NCBI GenBank assembly: GCA_020848275.1
Contig: JADLAK010000054.1
Span: forward strand, 1-60,786
DNA: 60,786 nucleotides
Source: Planctomycetota bacterium
GTDB taxonomy: Bacteria; Planctomycetota; UBA8742; UBA2392
Direction of reading: 5' to 3'
The position numbers and the translations under genes were made by a program. The first letter of the stretch is position 1; each line of letters starts with the position of its first letter. Positions 46,360 through 54,381 of the stretch are shown one piece after another. The notes under the pieces were generated by a model. The model saw only the letters and a list, made by a program, of their open reading frames with translations. It was not told the DNA's origin and did no database searches.

Positions 46360-47772
46360 ATGCCTCCGTCCCTCAAACCTGCATGGGCTGAACACGATCG
46401 CGTTGCCAAGGCCGTTCCCGCGGCGATCCGCGAAACGCTGGGCGCTTATTTCACGCCGCGCGAAACCGCTCTGCGCGTCGTCCACGAGGCCCTGGGCAAA
46501 TCCTTGCAGGCGCAATTGCCGCTCATTCTTGACCCCGCTTGCGGCGCCGGCTCGCTGCTGCTGGCGGCCATTGAATGGGCGAGCGTGCAGAAGCCGCAAT
46601 GGGTCGCGCCCTGGCTTGCGGGCAAGGCCGTGGGCTGGGAACTCGACCGCAACATTGCGGCGGCGGCACGCAACGTGCTCACGGTTGCGGGCAAGTGCCT
46701 TGGAGTTGCGGCCAAGCCGAAGATCGAGCAAAGAGACGCGCTGATGTCGACCGACCGCGAGATCGCCGACGTGATCGTCGCCAATCCGCCATGGAAGAGC
46801 TACTCCGGCCGCCACGCCCAAGATATCACGCCCGAGCGCCGCGCGTGGCTCGCGCGCACCTACGGCGCGTTCGCGGGCTGGCCCGCGTCGCATACGGCGT
46901 TTGCCGAGCTCAGCGCGCGCCTTATTAAGCGCCAGCAAGCGCGCATCGCGATCCTGCTGCCGCACCAGGTGGCGGATTTGCAGGGTTATGCACCTCTGCG
47001 GCGTTCGATGGCGAATCTTGTGACAGTCGAGCAGGTGGTGGACCTCGGCGAAGACGCGTTTGCCGGCGTGACGGAGCCCTGCGGCCTGTTCGTGCTTTCG
47101 GCGGGCAAGGGCGACATTTCCGGCGCGGCGTGGGTCGCGCGCGCGGATACGGGCATCGTCGAAAAAGGCCTGCTGCGCCATCAGCCGCTGCCGGAGGCGA
47201 GTTTCGGCGACATCGGCGTTCATACGGGCAACGCGGCGGACGCCTTGATCGGCACACGTCCCGAACCCGGTGCGCTGCCTATTCGTGAGGGCAAGGACGT
47301 CCAGCCCTTTGCGCTCGACAAGCCGCGCCTGTTTCTGCGCAAGGTGCAGCTCAACGACGGCTTCTACGCACGCATCGCGCCGATCCAGCGTTTCAAAGAC
47401 ACGCGGATTGTGCTGCGCCAAACTGCGAACCGGCCGATTGCGGCAAAACACACGCCGCAGGCGTATTTTCGCAACAGCGTGCTGGCGTGCTTCGGCGCGC
47501 CGGACCACGACGACGATTATCTGATTGCGTTGTTCAACAGCGAGTATGCCGCGCGCCTGCACCGCAACGCCTTTCGCGACGCGCGGCAGGAGACATTCCC
47601 GCAGGTAAAGATCGAACACCTGCGCCGCCTGCCAGTGCCTTCGCGGCGCGCGGCGGGCAAGATCTACGACGACATCGTCAAGCTCTCTCGTGCGTTGCAG
47701 GCCGCGCGCGGCGACAACCCTGCGCTCCAGGCGCAACTCGAGGCGCTGGTCACCAAAGCGTACGGCGGTTGA
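46360..47772 (+). CDS. N6-adenine DNA methyltransferase of the TaqI/Eco57I type
   Basis: 470 residues. AdoMet-binding motif I is DPACGAG (58-64) and catalytic motif IV is NPPW (142-145), the gamma-class order. GAYFTPRETA (28-37) is typical of type I and IIG methylases. The C-terminal half (about 280-470) has the target-recognition character seen in TaqI-type enzymes (ALFNSEYAARLHRNAFRD, FPQVKIEHLRRLPVP). No endonuclease domain is fused and no restriction or specificity gene adjoins, so it may be a solitary methylase or a modification enzyme whose partner is elsewhere. Confidence 0.9.
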   Translation: MPPSLKPAWAEHDRVAKAVPAAIRETLGAYFTPRETALRVVHEALGKSLQAQLPLILDPACGAGSLLLAAIEWASVQKPQWVAPWLAGKAVGWELDRNIAAAARNVLTVAGKCLGVAAKPKIEQRDALMSTDREIADVIVANPPWKSYSGRHAQDITPERRAWLARTYGAFAGWPASHTAFAELSARLIKRQQARIAILLPHQVADLQGYAPLRRSMANLVTVEQVVDLGEDAFAGVTEPCGLFVLSAGKGDISGAAWVARADTGIVEKGLLRHQPLPEASFGDIGVHTGNAADALIGTRPEPGALPIREGKDVQPFALDKPRLFLRKVQLNDGFYARIAPIQRFKDTRIVLRQTANRPIAAKHTPQAYFRNSVLACFGAPDHDDDYLIALFNSEYAARLHRNAFRDARQETFPQVKIEHLRRLPVPSRRAAGKIYDDIVKLSRALQAARGDNPALQAQLEALVTKAYGG

Positions 47773-48780
47773 TCACGGCGCGTCGAAAAGCATCGCCATG
47801 CAAAGGATGTCGTCGTAAACGCCGTCGAGGAAACGTGCCTTGCGTTTGGTGCCCTCGTGCTCGAATTTGAAGCGGTCATACAACGCGGCTGCCCGTGTGT
47901 TGGAGGCATAGACTTCAAGTTCAACGCGCGTGATGCCTGCCGTACGCGCCATGCGCCGGCAGCCCTCGAGCAGGCGTGCGCCAATGCGCCGCCCGCGGTA
48001 TTCAGGCAACAGGCCCATGCCCAGCACACCCACGTGGCGGCGGCCTTCGTAGGGGCGGGGCAGGGCGTCGCACCAGCCGACGATCCTGCCGCCGGCCTCG
48101 GCGACGAGCTGGGCGCTGCCGTTTTTGACCACCTCGCCGACCATTTTTCGAATGTTCTCGAGCGGGAAGGGCTCGGTCGTGCCCAGATATTTGCGCTCAA
48201 GCGCCACGCTGCCGATGCACGCGCACAGGCTGTCGGCGTCCTCCAGCCTCACGCGGCGCACGACAATTTCCGGGGCCTTGGTCTCCAACACGTAAAGCAG
48301 ATGCGGGATGCCCTGTTTGTCGAATTCCTTCTCGACCTTCATGCCGTTGCGCTCGGCCACGGCGCGCGATTTCACGTTGACGGGCATGATCATCGAGACC
48401 AGTCGCGTCATGCCAAGTTTACTGAGTGCGTAATCGCGGCACGCGACTGCCGCCTCGGTCGCGTAGCCCTTGCCCCAATGCTTGTGCTGAAGGTGATATC
48501 CGATTTCATCTTCAACTCGCCCGTCGGCGAGTTGCACGGCGACGCCGCAATCGCCGATACATTCGCCCGTCGACTTCAGGCAGACCGCCCACAGGCCATA
48601 GCCAAAACACCTGTAGCTGGTCATGGCCCAGGGAATCCAACCCAGCGCGATTTGCTCGCGCGTGAAGGTGCGTGGCCAGAGCTTGAGCGCGACCGGGTCG
48701 CCCAGCACGGCGAAAAGCGCGTCCGTGTCGTCAGGTGTGAGTTCACGCAGGATCAGCCGTTCAGTTTCGAGGATGCTCAT
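47773..48780 (-). CDS. Fused double GNAT acetyltransferase
   Basis: 335 residues with two GNAT domains. The first (about 1-165) is RimJ/RimL-like: TERLILRELTPDDTDALFAV, HLQHKHWGKGYATEA (acetyl-CoA loop), SRAVAERNGMKVEKEF. The second (about 175-330) has VLGMGLLPEYRGRRIGARLL and EVYASNTRAAALYDRFKF. It overlaps the upstream GNAT gene by 4 bases. A fusion of two different GNAT types is less common than a single one. Substrates are unknown. The stop abuts the convergent methylase stop with no space. Confidence 0.9.
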   Translation of the reverse strand: MSILETERLILRELTPDDTDALFAVLGDPVALKLWPRTFTREQIALGWIPWAMTSYRCFGYGLWAVCLKSTGECIGDCGVAVQLADGRVEDEIGYHLQHKHWGKGYATEAAVACRDYALSKLGMTRLVSMIMPVNVKSRAVAERNGMKVEKEFDKQGIPHLLYVLETKAPEIVVRRVRLEDADSLCACIGSVALERKYLGTTEPFPLENIRKMVGEVVKNGSAQLVAEAGGRIVGWCDALPRPYEGRRHVGVLGMGLLPEYRGRRIGARLLEGCRRMARTAGITRVELEVYASNTRAAALYDRFKFEHEGTKRKARFLDGVYDDILCMAMLFDAP

Positions 48781-49286
48781 ACGCCTGTTTCCTTGAACTC
48801 GGTGCAGTATTGCACCAGCCCGCTGCTGCCGGGAAGTCCGTCGGGGCGTAATTCCATTGCCATGAAGGCGTCGTCTTCTCCGTATTCGTTACCCAGCCCG
48901 AAGTCCGACGCACGCCGAAATCCAAATTGTCCGTAGTATTTCGTGCTGCCTAACACCACGGCGAACTGGAGCCCCGCTGCGCGGCAGGCCTCAAGGCCGC
49001 GCCGACACAGCAGCTTGCCGACGCCGCGTTTCTGGTGCGATGGCAGCACGGCGACGGGGGCAAGGCCGGTTCCTCTGGTCAGTTCGCCGCCCACGGTTAC
49101 GGGCGTGAACAGGATGTGGCCGACTACGTTGTCCCCGTCGACGGCGACCAGCGAAACCTGGTTGCGGCCGCGCATGCGGCAAAGGTCGACGAGGTCAGCC
49201 TCGGCCGACGTGGGGAATGCGGCGACATGTACGGCGCGGATCGCCGCAACGTCAGAAGGTTGTTCGGGGCGGATTAAAACGCTCAT
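48777..49286 (-). CDS. GNAT-family N-acetyltransferase
   Basis: 169 residues, one GNAT domain: RPEQPSDVAAIRAVHVAAFP at the start, LAPVAVLPSHQKRGVGKLLC as the acetyl-CoA loop, VVLGSTKYYGQFGFRRASDFG near the end. The YYGQFGF ending is typical of the YhbS-like subgroup. It lies 9 bases after the dCMP deaminase stop and overlaps the next gene, so the three are probably one transcript. Confidence 0.9.
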   Translation of the reverse strand: MSVLIRPEQPSDVAAIRAVHVAAFPTSAEADLVDLCRMRGRNQVSLVAVDGDNVVGHILFTPVTVGGELTRGTGLAPVAVLPSHQKRGVGKLLCRRGLEACRAAGLQFAVVLGSTKYYGQFGFRRASDFGLGNEYGEDDAFMAMELRPDGLPGSSGLVQYCTEFKETGV

Positions 49287-49295
49287 GGGGTCTTA

Positions 49296-49847
49296 CTACT
49301 TCATTGGCGCGCGCGGTTTTGACGCGGGTGGGTTCGGCGTTGAAGATGAGGGTGATTTTCCATTTGCCCAATCTGCCTCTGGATCAACAACATCGACTTG
49401 TCGAACACCATGAGGGATTTTGTTTTGGATATTTGTGTACTGTTTTTTGAGCGACTCGACGGAAGGCTTCCAATCGTGGATGAAATAGATGGCATCGACC
49501 TTCGCTTGAAGCATGGCTTTGGTGCAGTCGAAGCACGGGCGCAGCGTGGAGTAGACAACAGCTCCTTCAATGGAATTTCCGAAGCGTGCTGCGGTGATCA
49601 ACGCGTTTTGTTCCGCATGCACGCAAATGCAGACGTCATAACCCACGCTCGCAGCATACGCTTCTTTGTTCTTGCATCGCTCACACCCACCGTCTACGCA
49701 ATTGGCCATTCCTTCCGGTGTTCCGTTGTACCCGGTGGATATGATGCGATTCTCCTTAACGATGACCGCGCCCACTCTTCGGCCAAGGCAGTTCGCTTTC
49801 TTTCGCACCGCTATGGCGATGCCCATGTAGTATTCGTCTTTAGTCAT
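49296..49847 (-). CDS. Deoxycytidylate deaminase
   Basis: 183 residues. Zinc-dependent deaminase turning dCMP into dUMP for thymidylate synthesis. The zinc site is His77 and Glu79 in CVHAEQNAL with Cys105 and Cys108 in RPCFDCTKAM. A cysteine cluster (C50, C55, C58) that binds a second zinc in T4 and ComEB enzymes is present. GYNGTPEGMANC is the nucleotide region. The Pro/Ser-rich tail (SSSTPNPPASKPRAP) is unusual. Base composition is less GC-rich than the neighbours on the left, as in the adjacent gene, so co-transfer is possible. Confidence 0.94.
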   Translation of the reverse strand: MTKDEYYMGIAIAVRKKANCLGRRVGAVIVKENRIISTGYNGTPEGMANCVDGGCERCKNKEAYAASVGYDVCICVHAEQNALITAARFGNSIEGAVVYSTLRPCFDCTKAMLQAKVDAIYFIHDWKPSVESLKKQYTNIQNKIPHGVRQVDVVDPEADWANGKSPSSSTPNPPASKPRAPMK

Positions 49848-49939
49848 GGTTATTGCGACTCCCTCGATGTTGTAAGGGCCCGCCCGCGCCCAGCAATGAC
49901 TTGTAGGGCCACCACGTTTTCAACCGATTTGCACAAATG

Positions 49940-51151
49940 CTAGCTGGCGGACTTGCCGTTTTGCGGGTCTTTGGGCTGACCCGATTCGTCAATGTTACGG
50001 AATGGCTGGGGAATGGACTTTTCAGGTTCAGATTTAGCGCTCTTTAGAAAAGCCGTAATACTTGCTTTCAGCTTGGCGTTCCAGTTTGGCTCGCGGGTTT
50101 CATAAATGATCATGCGGAGATGTCTCAAGTCGAACGGAACATCGTCTAGACTTCCCGATGTGAACACAACCGGTTTCCTTGCAGCATGAGCCAGCCCAAG
50201 TTCATAAAATACGTTCGGATTTTTGCCGGTTAGGTCAGCCAAAAGAACCTTGGCTTTCTCAATCTGTTCCCAGATTTGTTCTACAACGCTTCCGGAGGAA
50301 AAAACCTCGTCGCCTCGGACTGGCTCAAAACCAGCTTCTTTGACTGCCGGAACATAGACTTCTTTGTAATACGCATCGTTCCAACCGCCGAACGGCATCA
50401 TTACGAAACAGGTATCCAAAAACTCGCGCACACTCTCTTCGCGTTTATCTTTCGGTTCTACAGCATCAGATAGTGTCGGCAGCGTCGCCTTCTTTTGTTC
50501 TGATGAGGTCTCTCCAGCACGAAACGCCTTCAGAAACACGAGATTCGCTAGAAAAACCTGCGCAAACGTTTGGACCCGATCTCGCAGAATGTTGAATTGA
50601 CGCGTGAGTGTGTTTTCAAAAAATTCGTCCTCGGGGATTTTTTTCCCTTTGTAGAACTCTTCTACCTTCTTGAAGTCGTCCACTTTTCGGAAGGCTTCGA
50701 GCAAGGCTTTTTGTCGCTGTTCGGGGGAATCCGGCGACACGATATCCTCGCCGAGCTTTTCCAACGAAATCGTTGCTGTTGCCCCAGTTCCCGAGGTCAG
50801 TCCGTACAACATCGACGAACGCAGCAGATTGAGATAGCGCCAGTCATTTTCACGTGCAAATCCCACCGCTTTGACAATGTCTTCGGCCTTGGTTGGGTTG
50901 CCGGCGAACTTTTCTTCGATGGCCTTTGGAACTTTCAGCGCTTCTTCGAGCGTATTTTTGGGAAACGTCCAGGCTGGCACTGCGGTTTGAGGTTTTCCTT
51001 TTCCCTTACCCTTAGGCTTTGTCGGAGTTGGCTTTGAACTCTTAACGGCCTCTTTAGCTGCTTTCGCTGCCGTTTCCTTTACGGCCTTTTGAGTTGATTC
51101 CTCGGGTTTTTCGGGAGTGCCAGTCCCGTTGGCTTGCTGATCAATGCCCAT
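49940..51151 (-). CDS. TIR/deoxyribosyltransferase-like protein, possible defence effector
   Basis: 403 residues from the ATG at 51151; a TTG at 51166 is an alternative. A basic Ala/Lys/Pro-rich N-terminal tract (about 15-60, PTPTKPKGKGKG) is followed by a helical middle domain (about 65-215, AIEEKFAGNPTKAEDIVKAV, RYLNLLRSSMLYGLTSG). The C-terminal domain (about 245-390) is of the nucleoside 2-deoxyribosyltransferase/TIR-like fold: TCFVMMPFGGWNDAYYKEVY, EVFSSGSVVEQIWEQIEKAK, LLADLTGKNPNVFYELGLAH, with the Glu of YELG in the catalytic place. Such domains often consume NAD or nucleotides in antiviral systems. The gene is visibly AT-richer than its neighbours (roughly half GC by eye) and sits next to tRNA-Pro. 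Confidence 0.82.
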   Translation of the reverse strand: MGIDQQANGTGTPEKPEESTQKAVKETAAKAAKEAVKSSKPTPTKPKGKGKGKPQTAVPAWTFPKNTLEEALKVPKAIEEKFAGNPTKAEDIVKAVGFARENDWRYLNLLRSSMLYGLTSGTGATATISLEKLGEDIVSPDSPEQRQKALLEAFRKVDDFKKVEEFYKGKKIPEDEFFENTLTRQFNILRDRVQTFAQVFLANLVFLKAFRAGETSSEQKKATLPTLSDAVEPKDKREESVREFLDTCFVMMPFGGWNDAYYKEVYVPAVKEAGFEPVRGDEVFSSGSVVEQIWEQIEKAKVLLADLTGKNPNVFYELGLAHAARKPVVFTSGSLDDVPFDLRHLRMIIYETREPNWNAKLKASITAFLKSAKSEPEKSIPQPFRNIDESGQPKDPQNGKSAS

Positions 51152-51247
51152 AAGTTTATCCCACAATTGAGAGAAGAACTATGTTGGTCAGGGAAAGCTA
51201 CTGCCAGACGATCTGCTGGGACCAAAAGTTCGTATTTGCAGAAATTT

Positions 51248-51326
51248 TGGTCGGGGTGAGAGGATTTGAACCTCCGGCCTCGTCGTCCCGAACGACGCGC
51301 TCTAAACCAGGCTGAGCTACACCCCG
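51248..51326 (-). tRNA. tRNA-Pro (anticodon CGG)
   Basis: On the minus strand CGGGGTGTAGCTCAGCCTGG starts the gene. The acceptor CGGGGTG pairs with CACCCCG, followed by the discriminator A and an encoded CCA. The anticodon arm is CGTCG-TTCGGGA-CGACG, giving CGG. The T arm reads GGAGG-TTCAAAT-CCTCT. All arms fold normally. Confidence 0.96.
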
Positions 51327-51376
51327 ACGGGCCGCGAAGTGTAACAAGGGTCAAGCGGCCTGCAACGGGGGCGTGG

Positions 51377-51979
51377 CTAGCGTTCTCCCCAGCGTTTGCC
51401 CAGCTCGTGTTCGATATCCAGATGGTCGAGCACGCGGGCGACGACGAAGTCGATCATGTCCTGCACCGTTTTCGGGCGGCTGTAAAAACCCGGGTTGGCG
51501 TCGATCACCGTCGCGCCCGCTTCCGTCAACGTGACGAGGTTGCGCAGGGCGATCAGCGAATAGGGCGTCTCGCGCGGGACGATCAATAGCTTGCGCCGCT
51601 CCTTTAACGTCACTTCCACCGCACGTTCGATCAAACCGTCACCGGCGCCGCTGGCGATGCGGCCAAGTGTGGCCATGGTGCAAGGGCAGATCACCATGCC
51701 GCGATGGCGAAAGCTGCCGGATGCTATACTCGCGCCGATCTGGGTGTTGCGATGCAGCGTGAATTTGCCTTTGACGCCGGCAAAAGCAGCCAAATCGGGC
51801 TTTTCCGGGTTGCAGGGCACGTCCAGTTCCGCGCGCCAGACGGCAAATGCGGCGTCGCTGAAAACGACGTGCGTTTCGATCGCGGCCGTTGCCAGCGCGT
51901 TCAACAGGCGCTGGGCGTATTGAATGCCCGATGCGCCCGTGACAGCGACAACGACGCGGTTTGCGAGCCTGCCAGCCAT
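51377..51979 (-). CDS. ubiX: Flavin prenyltransferase UbiX
   Basis: 200 residues, the normal length. It makes prenylated FMN, the cofactor of UbiD-type decarboxylases. The Rossmann start is VVVAVTGASGIQYAQRLLNA. The flavin/phosphate region is ASIASGSFRHRGMVICPCTM, and GDGLIERAVEVTLKERRKLL is followed by PRETPYSLIALRNLVTL, all classic. No UbiD gene is in the window, so the partner lies elsewhere. Confidence 0.95.
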   Translation of the reverse strand: MAGRLANRVVVAVTGASGIQYAQRLLNALATAAIETHVVFSDAAFAVWRAELDVPCNPEKPDLAAFAGVKGKFTLHRNTQIGASIASGSFRHRGMVICPCTMATLGRIASGAGDGLIERAVEVTLKERRKLLIVPRETPYSLIALRNLVTLTEAGATVIDANPGFYSRPKTVQDMIDFVVARVLDHLDIEHELGKRWGER

Positions 51980-52001
51980 GGCGGGAGTCTACAAACAAAC
52001 A

Positions 52002-52023
52002 GGCGGGCGCATACGCGCCCGCC
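52002..52023 (-). terminator. Terminator after the second anti-sigma-like gene
   Basis: GGCGGGCGC-ATAC-GCGCCCGCC, a perfect 9-bp stem. On the minus strand it is followed by TGTTTGTTTGT, a T-rich tail, 23 bases after the stop at 52046. Confidence 0.85.
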
Positions 52024-52045
52024 CGGCAGACAACTCGCCTGAAGA

Positions 52046-53680
52046 CTATCCCTTCAGCGTGGCGACTTCATCCCAGTAGACCGGGTCGCCATCGCCGCGC
52101 GCTTTATAGATCGGTTTGCGCGGGCTGTTGTCATCGGGATCGTATTCGGGAATCAGCTCCTGCGGCACGCGCAGGAAGATTTCCTTCGATTCAATGACGG
52201 TGTCACGCTTGTCCTTGGGCACAAGGAACATCGCCCAAGGGGTCGAACGCCTGGCATCGTCGTCCACCAAGGTGAAGTCCACGTCATTGCGCAAGCGCAG
52301 GACACGCGTATCGGCGTTGACGAGCGTTTCCTCCAGGATAAGCCCCCGTGAGTTGCGCGACTGAAGTTGCAGCACAAAGACGATGTTGTGCTTCTCGAAG
52401 TCGACATCCCAGGGTTTTGCCGCGTTGGTGTGCGAAGCCCAAAGCTTGTCGAATTCGGCCTGGGTCCGGACCAGGCGGCAATACTCCGGGGGATCCAGCC
52501 TCATGTCTTTAAGGTCGCTGTTGTCGCCGGTGTGTGTTTTGAGTGCGCCGCCTTCCCCAGCCCTAAGGCCGGGCACCACGCCGGCGCCCTGGTCGAACAC
52601 ATGCGCCACGCGCCAGATGGGCCGCCCGTGCATCTCCCTGATTTCGCTACGTTCAACGACGATGCGGCAATTGTTGATCGGCAGGACAAAGAACCCGAAG
52701 GATGTCGTCTTCTTGCCCCGGCCCACGGACTGGTAATGCACGGCCTCGGTGCGCATCAAGTAGTGGTCTTCGGTCTTGAAGATGCCGGCGATGCTCAAAG
52801 CACGCATGTTGGTCGACTTGCCTGCGAATATCGCGACAACCATTTCCTTGCTGAAGTCCACGGTAAGCGGCAGCTTGTCCCAACCGTCTCCCTTATGGCG
52901 GTACAGAACCGTCTCCAGGTCCTTCTGGTTCTGGATCAGTTGATATTCTTCCTCGGCGATATTGCTGTCGTCGCCGGTGTAATCCCTCAGCACGACAAAA
53001 CCCGTGGCCTTGCGATCGGCCGTGCCGGGGTTGTCGGCCTCTTCCTTCGGCTCGATCTTGTGCTCGACCTCCGGTTCCGGTTTGTACTTTTCGGCAACGG
53101 TCTGCCCGTTGACCGCGATGCTTCCGCTGAACAGGCAGATCGAAACGCCGCCGATGGCAAGCCACCGCTTGGGATTGCTCAACATGTCTTTCTCCTTGGG
53201 TGAGAGGTCCCGTAGGGACTCCTGTCGTGAGATTTCAAGTGCTTCCTGCGGGGTAAGGCCCCGCGCCTTGATCACAGCGCGCCCCTCGATGTGGTCGACG
53301 CGATCGTCGCCGACCATGATCGTGGGAGCGCCGCTTTCGATGTACAGCCAGCCCTTATCGAGCCGGATTGCAGCTTTGCTTACAGCGTAAGCCGCATCGG
53401 GCGATGCCTTCACGCCCGAAGGTAAATCGGTGTTGCGATTGCCGGGCCAGAGCAGCCACGTTATGCCGCCCAGCGCAATGACGATGCACGCGGCCTCCAG
53501 CCAGCGCACCCAGCGCCGGTGGAATTGCGGCCGCACTATCGGCGCAAGCGGTTTTTCAGCGACCGGCGCCGTTTGTCCGGCGAGGCGAGCCAGCGCTTTC
53601 TCGGTAAGGTCCGGCGGGCGCTTGCCGCCGAGCATCTCGGCGAGGTCGTTTTCGAGGAGGCGTTCGGCGAAGCTATTCAT
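52046..53680 (-). CDS. Membrane anti-sigma-like protein of the second sigma module
   Basis: 544 residues; the start overlaps the sigma-factor stop by 8 bases. The cytoplasmic N-terminus carries the motif ENDLAEMLGGKRPPDLTEKA (10-29), like the motif of the LRR protein at 39307-41022. A membrane helix (about 58-77, EAACIVIALGGITWLLW) and a second hydrophobic stretch (about 172-190) follow. The remaining about 350 residues are an extracytoplasmic alpha/beta domain without a recognised family (VVLRDYTGDDSNIAEEEYQL, MVVAIFAGKSTNMRALSIAG, and a second similar half). The two halves look like a tandem duplication. I infer anti-sigma or signal-receiving function from the pairing. Confidence 0.82.
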   Translation of the reverse strand: MNSFAERLLENDLAEMLGGKRPPDLTEKALARLAGQTAPVAEKPLAPIVRPQFHRRWVRWLEAACIVIALGGITWLLWPGNRNTDLPSGVKASPDAAYAVSKAAIRLDKGWLYIESGAPTIMVGDDRVDHIEGRAVIKARGLTPQEALEISRQESLRDLSPKEKDMLSNPKRWLAIGGVSICLFSGSIAVNGQTVAEKYKPEPEVEHKIEPKEEADNPGTADRKATGFVVLRDYTGDDSNIAEEEYQLIQNQKDLETVLYRHKGDGWDKLPLTVDFSKEMVVAIFAGKSTNMRALSIAGIFKTEDHYLMRTEAVHYQSVGRGKKTTSFGFFVLPINNCRIVVERSEIREMHGRPIWRVAHVFDQGAGVVPGLRAGEGGALKTHTGDNSDLKDMRLDPPEYCRLVRTQAEFDKLWASHTNAAKPWDVDFEKHNIVFVLQLQSRNSRGLILEETLVNADTRVLRLRNDVDFTLVDDDARRSTPWAMFLVPKDKRDTVIESKEIFLRVPQELIPEYDPDDNSPRKPIYKARGDGDPVYWDEVATLKG

Positions 53681-54185
53681 GGCGGGCCTCCAGCTTTCGT
53701 TCGATGCACTCGCGCAACTGGCCGCGCGTGCGCGCCAGCAGGGCTTTCACGCCGTCCTCGCTGGTCTCGAGCGCCGCCGCGATGCGCGCGCCGTCAGCGT
53801 CGTCGGCGTAGCGCAATTGCACCGCTTTGCGTGCGCGCTCAGGCAACTGTTCGAGACAAAGGCGCAGGGCGTCCTGCCGGCGGTCGTTGTCTTCTTCCGG
53901 CGTGACTTCCGCCCACGCGGCGTCGGCTTCGTCGAGGTTGCCGACGGCAAGTTTGGCGCCCGCCGAACGCAGGCTGTCGATGAAGGCGTGTTTGGCGGCC
54001 AGGCGCAGGTACGCGGCGGTCGAGGCGCGACCGTGGTCGTCGAACGGTTTCTGCATGACCGAGATGAAGACTTCCTGCGTCAGGTCGTCGGCCTGGCTTG
54101 GCTGGCAGCCCAGCATGCGCAGGTAGCGCCAGACACCGGCCTGGTGCGCTTGCATAAGGCTGACGAGCTGTTCTTGTTGTGTCAT
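53673..54185 (-). CDS. ECF-type RNA polymerase sigma factor
   Basis: 170 residues from MTQQEQLVSL at 54185 (GGAAG upstream); another ATG lies at 54197. Region 2: LMQAHQAGVWRYLRMLGC and DDLTQEVFISVMQK. Region 4: LPERARKAVQLRYADDADGA and EDGVKALLARTRGQLREC. It is a paralogue of the factor at 41019-41522 and, like it, is coupled to a membrane protein with the PPD motif. The two sigma factors differ in region 4, so their promoters should differ. Confidence 0.93.
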   Translation of the reverse strand: MTQQEQLVSLMQAHQAGVWRYLRMLGCQPSQADDLTQEVFISVMQKPFDDHGRASTAAYLRLAAKHAFIDSLRSAGAKLAVGNLDEADAAWAEVTPEEDNDRRQDALRLCLEQLPERARKAVQLRYADDADGARIAAALETSEDGVKALLARTRGQLRECIERKLEARHE

Positions 54186-54260
54186 CAGGGCTTCCATACA
54201 CCGTAGAAGCGAAGCAGGGGATACAGCGGTGTCGGTAAAAACGGAAATTCGTGGTTTGTG

Positions 54261-54322
54261 GGTGGTGGATAGTGGTTAGCAAAGACAGCCGCAATCTATC
54301 CACTAACCACTATCCACTAACC
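54261..54322. repeat. Iterated-word intergenic hairpin, word GTGGATAGTGGTTAG
   Basis: GTGGATAGTGGTTAG at 54265-54279 is a perfect 15-base complement of CTAACCACTATCCAC at 54303-54317. Both arms contain TGGATAG/TGGTTAG words in tandem, and a further CTATCCAC copy precedes the right arm (54296-54303). It lies in the divergent gap between the sigma factor and the ASKHA gene. Confidence 0.85.
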
Positions 54323-54381
54323 CCTCATGAGTTTTCTGCGATACGATTGCGAACTCACAAGTCGCCTGAAGGGCCGCCGGG

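Noticed and set aside
49848..51326. Integrated island with attachment repeats at tRNA-Pro
   Set aside because: Composition and position suggest transfer, but I found no direct copy of the tRNA 3' end on the far side and no integrase, so I do not call an integrated element.
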